Positions 46,571 through 58,749 of a stretch of 64,000 bases of DNA are shown here, piece after piece. Made by a program: the position numbers and the translations under genes. The notes beneath the pieces were generated by a model. That model had not been told where the DNA came from, did no database searches, and worked only from the letters and a program-made list of their open reading frames with translations. How positions within the stretch are numbered: the first letter of the stretch is position 1; every line of letters begins with the position of its first letter. Source of the DNA: Ustulina deusta (lineage: Eukaryota > Ascomycota > Sordariomycetes > Xylariales > Xylariaceae); assembly GCA_023159155.1 (NCBI GenBank), contig JAJNNX010000023.1, positions 62,001 to 126,000 of the forward strand, read 5' to 3'.

Positions 46571-47860
46571 TAGATCTGTTGTTGTATTGGGGGGAGGTAT
46601 GACTCGATGTTGAGGGCCGGCCTCGATGTTGCTTTGAAGGCTCCTGTTATCGTTCTATCATTGTGCTAGAACGTCTCCCAGCTAGAGCTATTCCTGCTTC
46701 GCGCGAAGAAAGTCACCGCCCTTCTGGGAGACGCAGGAGGTGCTCGTAAAGATCCGGCTCAACACCCGGGAGATGATGCTGCAAGAGGGCAGAGTTGGAG
46801 ATACTACCTGACCTAAAATCCTCTCGCCTCGCGCGCTACGGTATGTTTTGCTTGGGTTTTCTAGTCGCTGGCTGCGTCAACCGCCACTAGCAGACGGTCG
46901 ACCCTAGCGAAGCCGCATGCAATCACCGTCGAAAGGCGTCTGATGATATTTACGGAAGTCAAATATTGCCAAGAACCTGCGATTTGGTGCATCAGCTGCA
47001 TCTAGCTGCAATACAGCGGTAAGGCGGATGCCGCGAGCAGCGGCGAGGCAAACAAGACTTTTCACTCTACCACTGGGCTAGACCAATGAACCACACTCCC
47101 ACAGAGGAACAATGTCGACCATTTGTTGCCACCACCACTGGTGCTGTCGCTTCATGTGTCTCCAATCGTAGTTGTGTCTCCCTTACATTAAATCTCTGCG
47201 GCTCACTATCCATACTGTTAATCTTGAACACGGCTTTTGGCCGCGGAGGAAGGAAGGCCCAGGCGTATAACATCAACCAATGGGGATGACATCCTAATGC
47301 TGTTGTAACCATTGCTGGTAATATCATTACCACCCGAAGTTTTACGAACCAATTAGTGAGATAATAGCCATCTGACCGATACCTCTTGTCTAGGTAAACT
47401 TAGAGCCCAAAATTTTAGAGTTACCATTCCCAATGCATAATTGCCTAGAACTCATCCTTTTCTTAAAAAAAAAATCATTCATGCATAGTATTGTATATCA
47501 AAAATATGTGAACTTTTTTCCTTCCTATAACGGCTGAATATACTACGTATTGTAATCATATATCAAGTTGCTAGCGTAGAATAGGGTCATCTGTGATGAA
47601 AAATATTCAAGCTTCGTTTTTAACGGTATAAACTACCATGTTTCGTAGGAACCCTCGCGGGAGATTTTGGCTAATACAACAGCAGCAACTACAACAAAAA
47701 TGTACCACTTACTGTAGTCAAGCGCGCCCAAACTGAGAATCTGCAAGGCTAGGACAAGCGAAGCTGCACGGGATCTGAATAGGGTTTCATCCCGGCCCCC
47801 TCGTCTCAAACGTCCCACTCACGGATTCCTCGCGCGATATTACCTGCCGGAACCAACAAT
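46571..47860. other. gene-free stretch
   Basis: AT-rich with poly-A at 47465-47474. No frame with recognisable coding was found. It may include further eroded LINE sequence near 46600. Confidence 0.4.
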
Positions 47861-48351
47861 CTATCCCATTACGAAAGTGTATATGCCTATGCCTTGACAC
47901 AGTCGAGCCCTACTACCAACGCAAGTCATAGTCCAAAGGCGTTCTATCCCAGTCTCAACATAGTACACGCAAGCAGCGGTAAATGCTTGGTATTCCACCT
48001 CCATAATGTCGCTGGGCGAGGCACCAGCTCGCTTTGCTTCGACAAATAACAGCGTCCCGGCTGTTTGAGCGTGGCTGTCTATCTCTTCTACGACGAGGTC
48101 GACCCGCCTAAGCTCGCCAGGCTGGTGCGTTGGTGGTTGCTGGGATGAAACAACCCACTTGGATTCGGTGAAGACAACGCGTGCTCCCACAGCCGAGCGG
48201 TTGCCCACTCCGGATACTGCTGAGCATCCGTCCATAATCGCTGCAGCCGCCCGTCTGTAATGATGGACATTTGGTAGAATTCCTTCACTAGGATAGATTG
48301 GATCGGGGTTAATGTGTAAGAGGTTATATTAACCGCACATCTATCCAACAC
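47861..48351 (-). pseudogene. PD-(D/E)XK-nuclease-like fungal protein, frameshifted
   Basis: The minus-strand frame from 48351 reads RLQRLWTDAQQYPEWATARLWEH. One base over, GARVVFTESKWVVSSQQPP begins a second frame with ELRRVDLVVEEID and TLLFVEAKRAGASPSDIMEVEYQAFTAACVYYV, ending at 47861. A one-base deletion near 48182 joins them. The pairing of VDLV (Asp) with LLFVEAKR (E-x-K) and the following helix is what a PD-(D/E)XK nuclease core looks like; that assignment is my inference. The 3' end (RARLCQGIGIYTFVMG) departs from the RARLW pattern I recall for this family and is probably truncated. Confidence 0.5.
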
Positions 48352-48645
48352 CGAGACAGAGCTTACATGACTATGTAAATAGTTACAAGCTTCAACCTAG
48401 GTTAGGCAACACTTAAGGCCTGAACTCTCTAGTAACTACATTTTTTCCACATCTTTTTTCTGCCACGAATGAAACAAGAATCAATATTATCATGGCCGCT
48501 TTTAACACGCGCTGTATAAGTATTAGGGCCTAACACACGTGCTATAGAAGGATTGGTTAAAAATGTTAAAAAGTGCAGATTCATTGGGCGCAAACTGATA
48601 GATTAGCAAATTGCTGTCAAGTATCGTTTCTCGTTAAACCTCGTT
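48352..48645. other. gene-free stretch
   Basis: AT-rich spacer. Nothing recognised. Confidence 0.35.
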
Positions 48646-48880
48646 CCTGATGAAACCTTGTGCTTTGGTCGTGGGATGATGCTGCGCCGTCTCTGAAGCC
48701 AGCTTTGGCAGCAAGCTTGTCCCAGTTGACCTAACCCTGCATTAGATACTGCGAAGGGGCTTGGAGAGAGGGAGTGTGAGTAAGGAACGTACAGCGGATA
48801 CAGGGGGGAGGGGCAGTGGGAGGAGGTAGAACGCTAAACTTGCCCTGCGTTGGTGTGATTGTGGTCCGTGCCGCGCCGAG
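48646..48880 (-). pseudogene. second copy of the small SANT/Myb-like gene relic, exon 1 deleted
   Basis: On the minus strand the promoter-like core (48835-48880) is followed, after about 60 bases, by GTACGTTCC, the same intron start as at 34638. An intron with CTAAT and a TTAG end follows, then VNWDKLAAKAGFRDGAA, the exon-2 reading of the 34.6 kb copy. The whole first coding exon is missing. This shows that the GC-rich repeat and the small gene moved or duplicated as one unit. Confidence 0.55.
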
Positions 48881-49444
48881 ATTGCCTCTGGGATAGGTAG
48901 GAAGGTAGCTGTAATACTAGTAGTAGCTGCCCCACGCGTTCGCCTAGTGTCAGATATAAGCGATGGCATGCAATTGGGTTGGCTATCAATGTCACCGGCA
49001 AAGATAATCTTTACTATTTACCGGCCAAGGTGTGCGAAGTCAGACCAGGTCAGCCTGCAAACCCGAGTGATTTGCAAAGGCAGCAGATAAGTCGCTTGGC
49101 GGAGCGAGCACAAAGCTAACGTTGATTATCAAGCATCACCGTAATCAAACATTTTCGGATATAACTTCGATGCCCTCGGCACCATCGTGGCATCCGCGGT
49201 CTACGTGCATCCCGAATTTATGGCGCTGTTGCGGCTTGTAGTTGGTAAACCGCCTTCCAGAAGCGAAGTCTGACTCAAGTACCCGTGCTATCTGTGATAA
49301 TGGTGGTACGACTCTCTAAGTAATTGAAAATAAGACACATACACGTCGCAAATTGTTTTCGTATGTCGGCTGGGAAGAGTGTCACTAGGCCAGTTTCGAA
49401 GGCGCAAGCACATTGAGTCGACATGGGCTTTTGGGAATCTTCTG
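48881..49444. other. gene-free stretch
   Basis: No supportable gene between the small gene relic and the F-box-like gene. Confidence 0.35.
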
Positions 49445-50528
49445 TTAAGGTGGTCTATCGTCGAAGAGGTCTCTGTTTGGTCGTTTTGCATACCAGAACA
49501 CGAGGTGCTCGCGTATATCGGCGCCGAATTCATAATGCCAGGCCTCGGAAATCTCTCTTGCCACCTCATCACTTACGTCGATCCATCCAGCGCTATCGAC
49601 GCCACCCTCGTGCCTTGCTAGCGTGGTAATATCAAAGCGGTGCCCACACACCTCTGGGTGGACCAATTGTATTGTTGATGCGGACGTTGGACGGGGCGCT
49701 TGACCAGCAGGTGCGTAACATTACCACTTCGCCAAAGCCTACAACCAGAATATGGGTACCATGGATGTATTCCGGTTTTATGGCGATGGGTTCCGGCCGG
49801 ACAAATTCCTTCGTCGTTAGATTTCGAAGGACCCACGGCTGATCTTTAGGGAAGTAGGTGGAGGCTCCTAGGATGATCCGCTGGCCTCTTGCTGCGAATG
49901 CTGGATCTTTCCCTCTGCCTAGAGACTTGCAATGCCGGAGTAGACGCCATGCTTCAGTCCTAGGATCGACGAAATCTTGTATGTCGGAAACGCTTGGGTC
50001 GGCAAAATGAGAAAGCGCAAATGGGGTATTACATTGCACGTATGGCCACTTTGGATCACCACGCAGCACGTTGTTCCTTAGCGGACGTAAGGTATCCAGC
50101 TCTTTGGCGGAAAAGAGATGGGCGGGATAATCGTTGGGTCCAACGTTGTCTCTAACGTAGACAATATTCTTTCCCGACCAAGTGCCCAGGAATGACATAT
50201 AATAATTATCAAGATGATGTTGGGCTAGGGTCCAGCAATATTCGTTTGCAAGACCAAGGCAAATAACGTCTTCAATGCATTCGATATAGTCGAAGACGAG
50301 GCAATGAATTTCGGTAGGAAGGTTGGGAAAGGTGAGAGCATTATCACTCTGACGACCCTGCCGTGCTTGCAACGTAGGTGGAGGACGCTGCGGTCGAACA
50401 GGGACGGCCAAGAGGGGTACGAGTTGGCTGGCTGTGCCACCAAAAAGCATTTCTCGTAGTGTACCTCTTTGCGGCAAGGCCATGTCGGCTTGGGGGGCGA
50501 CGAAGTGAAAGATTTCTTCTATTTCCAA
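49445..50528 (-). pseudogene. F-box-like fungal protein, one-base frameshift
   Basis: The minus-strand frame from ATG 50528 has an F-box-like segment (FPNLPTEIHCLVFDYIECIE, then DVICLGLANEYCW) near residue 70, followed by a fungus-specific region (FLGTWSGKNIVYVRDNV, LILGAS-type strands). It stops at 49632 just after PPRGVWAPL. One base over, GHRFDITTLARHEGGVDSAG and WIDVSDEVAREISEAW continue in a frame to 49445, as in related proteins. A one-base loss near 49640 breaks the gene. If functional it would act as an SCF adaptor. The start could also be ATG 50483. Confidence 0.6.
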
Positions 50529-51105
50529 AGGTCAGACAGATGCTATGCGTGCGTGTAGATATCTGACCACCCCAATGTGTTCGCAACACCTGGTTTGCTT
50601 ATCTCCGGTTGTGTTAACGTTGAATATAATGGTAGGTTATACCATTCTTGTTTTTGTTTTGCTTTGTTATGTGTTGTTTGTTTGTTTCTGAATGCTGGTT
50701 GCTAGCCTAGGTAAGAATTTAAGGTGTACTAGTATTAGTAGAAGGGAGGTCGAATGGCCAAGGCCCTAGCCAAGCCCGCCCGCTATTTTCTACCTCTAGA
50801 AGGCTCTACAGTAGGTTATCATTGTTAGAATTGATGGGCTAATTTGGATGGATTGGCTCGGGCTAAATATACTAGGGGTGAGCAGGGTCTGCTCAACCCC
50901 TAAGAGCCCGCCACACTATTTAGCAGGGCACACCTCAGAGAAACAGCAAGACGCGCTCTTACAAAAATATAACACAAAACACCCTTAATTAACTGGCTTG
51001 CTTATTTCTAACAATCATGTCTACTACCACCTTTCCTTTACCACGTCTGGGCCACTTTGTATCTAGAAAGTAAAACAGTGAGCGGCAGCTTACTCGTCAT
51101 CACAA
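50529..51105. repeat. gene-free stretch with foldback element
   Basis: A hairpin at 50874-50901 (AGGGGTGAGCA ... TGCTCAACCCCT, one bulged base) sits inside a larger, looser inverted repeat (GCTAAATA before, TATTTAGC after). It resembles a small MITE. No gene is seen. Confidence 0.4.
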
Positions 51106-51354
51106 CTACAAACAAAGCATGTATCGACAGTACCGATTTGTGCCTCTGAATGGTCCATCCAAAACACTCATAGTAGGAATGAGCGCTGTAGCAACGCGTT
51201 CGACTAAGAACTCGAGCCGACGAGTAGTATGATTAGCAGTGTTCTCGGCAACCCAGGTAATTTCCTTGTCCTCATATTCGTAGCTGACTATAACTTTGAT
51301 TTTCTTTAGGTACTGCTGAAGCTCGGGGTCGAATCGAGAAGGGTTGGCGGCCAT
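51106..51354 (-). CDS. hypothetical small protein
   Basis: An 82-codon minus-strand frame, MAANPSRFDPELQQYLKKIK and then VIVSYEYEDKEITWVAENTANH, with protein-like composition and an ATG at 51354. I do not recognise it. It may be the first exon of a gene that continues, or a fragment. No signal peptide, membrane segment or known motif is visible. Confidence 0.3.
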   Translation of the reverse strand: MAANPSRFDPELQQYLKKIKVIVSYEYEDKEITWVAENTANHTTRRLEFLVERVATALIPTMSVLDGPFRGTNRYCRYMLCL

Positions 51355-52489
51355 GGCCTGGTAAGCGCGCTGGTGAGCATCGATGGTGGCACAAAACGCC
51401 CCTAAGAGGTCCGCCTTCTATCTCTTGATACTTGCTAATCTATGTAATATAGCGCCAAGAATATCATCCGGTTCGCGCCCCGTGAGACTCGACTATTCAG
51501 CTACTTGGACACTCCTGATGGTATGCTTTGTTATGCTTCCTGGCCCTTTGTTAATCGCCTGTTTGGAAAGTCTGAAAGCTAATAAAACGCCTAGATATAG
51601 AACGCCTGGCTTCTCGTTTTGGCATCTAGACCCGCATAGTTTCGATATCACTAGACCGGACCTGCTACAAGAATTGTAGATGAAGCTTTAGATGTTATGT
51701 CAAGAAATACTATCCAGCTCGCCAGACTCGGGAATCGGCAGTAACCAGAGTGCAATTAAAAGAATACAAACCGTATGCACTCTTGCTGAACAATCTTCTA
51801 AATATGATCAGCGTATAGGCAAGGCACCGAGACGACTGGTGCGTCTTGCTTGACCACAATGTGGCCACAAGTCAGGCATCGAAGCCCAGCCGTCATGCTC
51901 ATCTGGTCTCCAGCCGCCGCTCTGGCATTGTAGACGACCATTCCGGAAGACATGGCGGGGGATCGATCGTATACCACGGATGACGGAACGGACGGCGGGA
52001 CGAGTGGGCGGCACGGTCGGCGTATGAGATATTGGAGTATCGGCTGGCTAGTAGGTAGGCAGTTAGCTGAAGCCTGTTTCGTCGGTCGCAATTACAGTTA
52101 GTGAAAATAACGGATGGCAAGAAGAAGGAAGACAGGGAAAAGAGGATTGTATATACGTAGGTAACCGTGAGGCCGAGAGGTAAAGAAGCAGGCAAGGAAG
52201 CCTACCTAACTGCCGAATATATGGCCGAAGAGGAAGGAGAGGCGGAGGCAACGTAGTAGAACTTGACCGCAGCAGTGACGGTAAATAGTATTCATGCTTG
52301 TGAACCACCTTTACACCTTTAGGTATGCCGACCCAGATGTAGAATAGAACCACGAGAAAACCTTGAAGCGGCGTGGAAGGTGGATGTAATGGGGAGGAAT
52401 GTATGTAGCCTTGGCTACAGATCCTTATCCGATCGATCCCTGCTAAGAGGGGCGGGGGGTAGGGGTTGGTGGGCCAGTGGGTAAGTCGA
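51355..52489. other. gene-poor stretch
   Basis: Only short frames. Ser/Leu-rich minus-strand readings at 51800-52350 look like promoter or untranslated sequence rather than protein. Confidence 0.35.
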
Positions 52490-52545
52490 GCGCTGGAGCT
52501 GCCCCGCGTCAGTCTGATTGCAGTCCGTGCCGCGCTCAGGTGCCC
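52490..52545 (-). repeat. GC-rich promoter-like repeat, copy 4 of 4
   Basis: On the minus strand it reads agggcacctgagcgcggcac, ggactgcaatcagactgacg and then cggggcagc, nearly the same as 34308-34360. No SANT/Myb-like exon follows on the minus strand. It lies about 570 bases upstream of the second SNF2 gene but in the opposite orientation. Confidence 0.55.
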
Positions 52546-52978
52546 TACACATCCAAATCTGTGGCTTGGCGCGTGGGGCAGACTCGTGCCCCTCTTTCCT
52601 ACCTGAGTATAGTTTAGCCTGTGGCTTGGTCTCTAAAGTACAGCTAAGAAACCGACGCATTTGGATATATATATCTGTGGAACTCAGTTCAGTGAACTGC
52701 GATTGTTGTGGAAGGTCTTGTTGGATATTGAGAAGGTAACAACTGGTTGCAAGAAGGTACGTACCTGGATTATTGCAGCGTTTCTGGGCTCGGTCAGAGG
52801 CGCGGCAACCAGCTGCTAGGAATAACGCCTCACACAACAAGGATCCTCCCCACCGCCCTCCCAACTCTCGCCCCTTCGTGCTTCTTCTACATCGCGCCTC
52901 CTTTGTACATACTTTTTTTTAATTTTTTTTTTAGCAGCAACGCGCCGCGCATCGGTTTGTTTTACAGTTGTATATGCC

Positions 52979-53118
52979 ATCTCCCAGACTCCTTCAGCAC
53001 ATTCCCAAGTTTTCCTTCCCTGCAAGCCTTTGTGTCACACGCTGACCCGACGCTAGTCTCCACCGATGCTGCTTGCCACCTCAACAGCCTAAACCCTGGA
53101 TACATCACATCGACAAAT
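52979..53118 (+). promoter_or_regulatory. upstream region of second SNF2 gene, shared with 33.1 kb
   Basis: Same segment as 33062-33209, ending at the start codon at 53120. Being retained next to two unrelated coding families suggests that it is a promoter spread by duplication. A T-rich run and pyrimidine tract precede it. Confidence 0.5.
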
Positions 53119-53119
53119 A

Positions 53120-56100
53120 ATGGCATCTGTTACCCCTCTCCGTCACGCTCGATCCCCAAGCCCCGCGTCGTCGGCGGCGGCTGATAATCCGAAGAGGCGT
53201 CGACTCGAAGCCACGGGCGTCGTCGTGAGTTTGCGGTCCGCCAATCCACCATACACGGAGATCGCTCAGAATGCACTGGAAGCGTTTGTTCACGAGAACC
53301 AACCAAGGCTTGCCTTCCCCGTGGCATACAGCTTGGACCGACTCCAAGGCTGGGTCCGCAGCCGCATTGGTTGCAACCAACACATCCGCGTTTACGTCGG
53401 CCCACCCGACCCTACCGACTTCACACGCTATGGAGATGGACGAGATCGATGGCATCGACGCTTACCAGGCGCGACTGGCCAGGTACTATCAAGCCGGCCG
53501 AATGCCGATCAATGTCCATGGCGCTGAATGTATTACGCTGTATGCCACGGTCCAGACCACACCGCACAAGCAATTAGCAGACAACAAGGATAAGACTGTG
53601 CCACGCGTTCCGTCATCGGCTGGCGACGTTAAATCTCCGATGCCTAAATATTCACTATCTGCCCATTCTAGTGATACGTCCAGCACCCTTAGCCGAGGGT
53701 CTCACTGAAGTGAACACATTCCTTCCAACTCTGTCAACCCTAGGCCTTCAGATATATCCGGCCCAGCTCACCCCATGGTAAGTCAAAGCAGCCCACGAAG
53801 GTTATTACTTGCTAACTGCTGTCTAGGAGATTATCGATCTTACTGGAGATCCAGATGAACTGCCTGAGGGACAGGTCTCGGATGCCCTTGTTAATCACGA
53901 CGAAAACATGGAACGAGAAGTCTGGAAGTTCGCCTGTGCTTTTACTGGACACGATTTCGCCAAAACGGACTCTGCCAACCCCGAACATTACCATCGCTTC
54001 CAAGGTCTTGGCCTTGCTCTCAAGCCTCATCAGCTCTGGGCTGTTACTCGTCTTCTCTTCACGTATCACTTTGAGAAGACCTTCGGTGTTCTGTTGGCCG
54101 ATGGCATGGGCGTTGGAAAAACATTCGAAAGCTCATGCGGCATTATTCTCACTCCCTATATCCGCCTAGCAGCGCAAGATGTCAAGTTAGACAGGAAATA
54201 TAGACAAGGCCGTCATTTACTTCCAAGCACATCGGCATGCCCACAAGGCCCCAACTCTGAATGTCCCTCGGGAACGTACATCAGAGGTTTCGCCTGTCCC
54301 TGCGTCGAGCGACTCCCGACAGCCCAACTTCTAGAGTTCCTTCCAAGAGGTCCTGCCGTAATCCTCGTACCATCCGGGCTCCGCGAGCAGTGGTACCAGC
54401 AGCTGTGCAAGTACATCTCTCCCGCGTCACTACTCGACAGCAGTCGGAAGCCAGAGATCTGGTCCATTCACACAGCGGCTGATAAGATTACAAGTGCAAT
54501 GCGAACTACTTATCCTAGGATCAAGTTTCTGCCCGCTTCTGAACTTCAACAAGACGAGATTACTGATGACCAATAGCATTGGGAACAAGATACCGTTAAT
54601 TCAGAGAGGATCCTCCTAAAATTGAATGGGAAGGAAAGGGGGGACAATAGCCACATCATTATGATTATGCCGACTTCCTCTGCATTAACTGGGATCCAAA
54701 AAGAATCCGCCGTAACTGTCGAGCTCGATGATGGAACGGAGGTGCTCGAACCCTTCTTCATCAAGCCAGGTTGGGTGGTAATGGATGAAGCTCACAACCA
54801 GATCACCGAGAATACAATAGTCTGGAGATTCATCACAGACAGGTTGATCAATCGCTCGGCCTCGCCTACATATCTTGTCAGCGTAAGCGGAACCCCAATT
54901 CACCGCAGCCCGCACGCCTTAAAGCCATTCCTTAGCGTTGTTACCTCACCAGCTGTACAGAATTGGAATGAACCCCCTGGTTATAACCCGCGTGAAGATC
55001 CTGATGAATGGGTAAAGGAAAGCAATTGGCTTATCAACCACAGGAGTAATGCAGAATCGGCCGATAAAGCAATCCGTGCTACATACGGACAACGATTTTG
55101 CGAGTGCAAGGCACTCGGTAAGAAGGTTTTGAAGCCCTACATGATCCAGCGACATAGTTACTACAAATTTTTCGGCTCCCTAATCATCCCGCTGCCAAAG
55201 ATGAATGTGGAGATTATTGAATGTTCTAATTTCCCTAGTACATATCTTGAGGATATTAGAAAGCTTGCCAACATGTCAAAGGAGCAGCTGGATATGCGAC
55301 TGCAGAGAAGATTAGCTTCATGGCAGGCATCGAACCCTAGTACACGTGGTCCTCGGCCTACAATGGAGAACGTCATCTCGGAAATGGATAAAGGGTTTGG
55401 GAGCCAAGGCAGTTTCTACGAGCTGGGACTGTGCGCCACCTTTCCAGCCCCAGCCCCGATGCTGCTCCGTGGAGAGCCATCACACTTTCGGTCCCAGGAC
55501 ATTGAGGGCAATCTTAACGCCATGTCAGATGCCGATCTTCGTGAACACACGCTCTGGTCGCATCTTGACACAATTAGACACGGCAGCCAGAAGATGGACT
55601 TTATTGCCCAGAAGGTCCAGGAAATACTCAGGGACAGAGAACGACACAATGATGTATTGGACCCTCGCCCTGTCTTACGAAAAAAGATGATTATTTTGGC
55701 GATCTCACCTATAATTGCCTTCCTTATTGCTTTCATTTTACGCAAGGAGTTCCCTACGGTATATCAAACACTTGTTCTCGCTAAAGATGCCCCATCAAGG
55801 CGCGGAGCACTTTATGCCCCGTTCTGTCGAATGACGGATGAGGAAGTGTTGGAAGACAGAGATCCTGAGGACCCTCTGATCCTGATCACGACTGTCCGTA
55901 TTTCTGGAGAGGGTTTCAACTTGACGCGAGCCAACTATGCTATTATGACCGAGCCTGCCTTCGCTAGACAAGTTGAGGATCAAGCGTTCTATCGTGTACA
56001 TCGCTACGGTCAACAGGCAACAACTCACTTGTTCACTCTGTACAGTTCGCGGAACCCCGCCAACATTATCGTCCGGGGCCGCCAGGACGCCCGTTCTAGA

Positions 56101-56148
56101 CTACTGTTGGATGAGTCTATTTGGAAGCTTCCTGGAACGAACCTTTAA
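53120..56148 (+). pseudogene. second SNF2-type helicase-like gene, several lesions
   Basis: SNF2-like nuclear ATPase of a different subfamily from the 23 kb gene. ATG 53120 reads MASVTPLRHARSPSP and runs to about 53425, where the frame shifts into AMEMDEIDGIDAYQARLARY. TGA at 53706-53708 interrupts this frame. An intron (53778-53826, GTAAGT ... TCTAG) joins HPM to EIIDLTGDPDEL, a SUMO-interacting-like motif. Helicase motifs follow: LALKPHQLWAVTRLLF, Walker A (LADGMGVGKTFES), a TAG at 54574-54576 in place of a codon, the DEAH box (VVMDEAHNQ), VSVSGTPIH, and finally ITTVRISGEGFNLTRANYAI with the RVHRYGQ arginine-finger motif. The frame is open to TAA 56146-56148. Lesions: one shift and two in-frame stops of C-to-T type. 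Confidence 0.78.
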
Positions 56149-56875
56149 TGACTACATTCTATTTACGTGCCCAGACCTTGCCTTTGAACACGTGTTCGAG
56201 CAGCTAGAGATTAGAGCTTTGTTAGGAGTTCTTGATTTTTTTGGTACTGCGTTGATCTACATATACCAATGCGACACGTTAAAGGCGGGAAAGATGGTTT
56301 ATGAATGCTTCATTCGCTTAACTGGCTACTATGTAAAGCTATGAAAATGTAAATAGGAGCAAGACCTTCTATAGAGAATCGAAAACTCGAGTGGATTCAT
56401 GAACACAGCAAGCATTCCCCAACAGCTTACATCATCTACAGCGACCTAACATTAGTAATGTAAAATATAACTTCCAAAACTTTGACATTTATTGATGGCC
56501 AGGTTATATTTCATATCGGTAATAACGTTCTTGGTTGCTGTCGCGGTCAGAGCTGTTTGAAGACCCTCACGGTTGAGAACTTGCTAAATACATGGAGGTA
56601 CCGGACGCAGCGCTACGACTCGATCTTGTGCATGAGGATAATCATCTTGCCACAGGGTCGGATGTGTTCGAGGCCGAGCGCAAGCTGCACCAGGGTCAGC
56701 CGTGGACTCTCTGGGTTCTCACAGTACTGGAGGCGTTGGTGCGTTCTAAGCCTGGCTTAGCAGCGAGTATCACCGTCAATTTCCTAAACCTCAACGTGTT
56801 GGCCGCGGACGTCATCCCGCCCACGCACCCAGAGGCAGGGAGCTTTCCGCCATCCCGGCTCAAGCCACGCTATAG
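56149..56875. other. gene-poor stretch
   Basis: A 100-codon plus-strand frame (56592-56894: VPDAALRLDLVHEDNHLATG) is protein-like but unrecognised, and it ends in the LTR-like repeat. It may be a fragment cut by that insertion. Confidence 0.35.
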
Positions 56876-57515
56876 TGATTGTAGACTATCATAGCTGTTA
56901 CAAAATAAGGGTGGCATTCACGTAGCCTGGCAATAAAAAGTCTAACTACTTTTTTAATAAATTACGACTAAAAGATAAAAAATAAAAAAAATTGGCGCAG
57001 AAACTTATCTCTAACAGGCTAGTTACCCAAGAAGAGATGTAACGAGTTATAATTGAGTCTGTGTAGCTGCCTAGCCGGTGGACTACTCTTAACTCAGAAA
57101 TACAGGTTAAGCAACTGATCCCTTTGTTTAACTACTGGATCTGCTTTAAAGAAATAGAATAGCTAGAAAGAAAGGGAATCTATAACACTGATGTTTTATT
57201 TAGCAACAACTATGTACCCTTTTCTCTTTATCATACAAAACCGGAGAATCGTAAAAGTGTCTAACCAGCTGTCTTAGGAGATAAAGGGGACGTAATAAAG
57301 TCTATTGGTTCATATAAAGAGCATATACCAGGCTGTCATACCACTTTGTCCGTGTTGCCAGGCTACCTGAAACAATCCAAGGTCAAACATTGTGCCTAAG
57401 GCATTGGCTAACTACGCATAGCACTAATTAAATCCCACTCGCGCTTGAGCTCGCTCGCTTTCTTCAAGCTATTTGGCCATCGTTATCCCTCATCTTACGT
57501 TCAGCCTATACAACA
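56876..57515 (+). repeat. LTR-like dispersed repeat, copy 2
   Basis: About 640 bases aligning with 35071-35806. It starts tgattgtagactat and seems to end in CTATACAACA. Relative to copy 1 it has a deletion or two and many transitions. Its right end lies about 40 bases from the point where the RecQ relic breaks off, so the insertion or a deletion at it probably truncated RecQ. Confidence 0.6.
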
Positions 57516-57555
57516 AGCGTCCACGGGTCTTGCCGGTCTGTACAACAGCGGGGAG

Positions 57556-58392
<837 letters not shown>

Positions 58393-58749
58393 CTTCCAGC
58401 ATGCAGGACTAGAGGTAGCGCCAGGTAGTCTAAGGCGTTATTCGAGCCATCTACCTATTGGATCACGGAGGTTTTCTAAGATATGAGGAGAAGATAAGGT
58501 GGGGTCGATATTCTAGTCCCTGCTAGGGCACCCATATAGAATCGTGTTTAGTGAGAACACAGGGAAGATGCCAGTGCCAGCCCGCAATCCTGTTGCACCC
58601 TAAAGATCGCCAGGTACTACAGTAGAACTCACCCAGATTCCAAAGCGTAGCACGGGCCGCTTAGCGTTCTACTACTACCACCCCTCTCCCTGCAACGTTC
58701 TCAAGAACTCTCGGCAGCTAAGTAACAATTTAATCATACAACCCTACGA
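58393..58749. other. gene-free stretch
   Basis: Probably the upstream flank of the RecQ gene. No gene seen. Confidence 0.35.
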
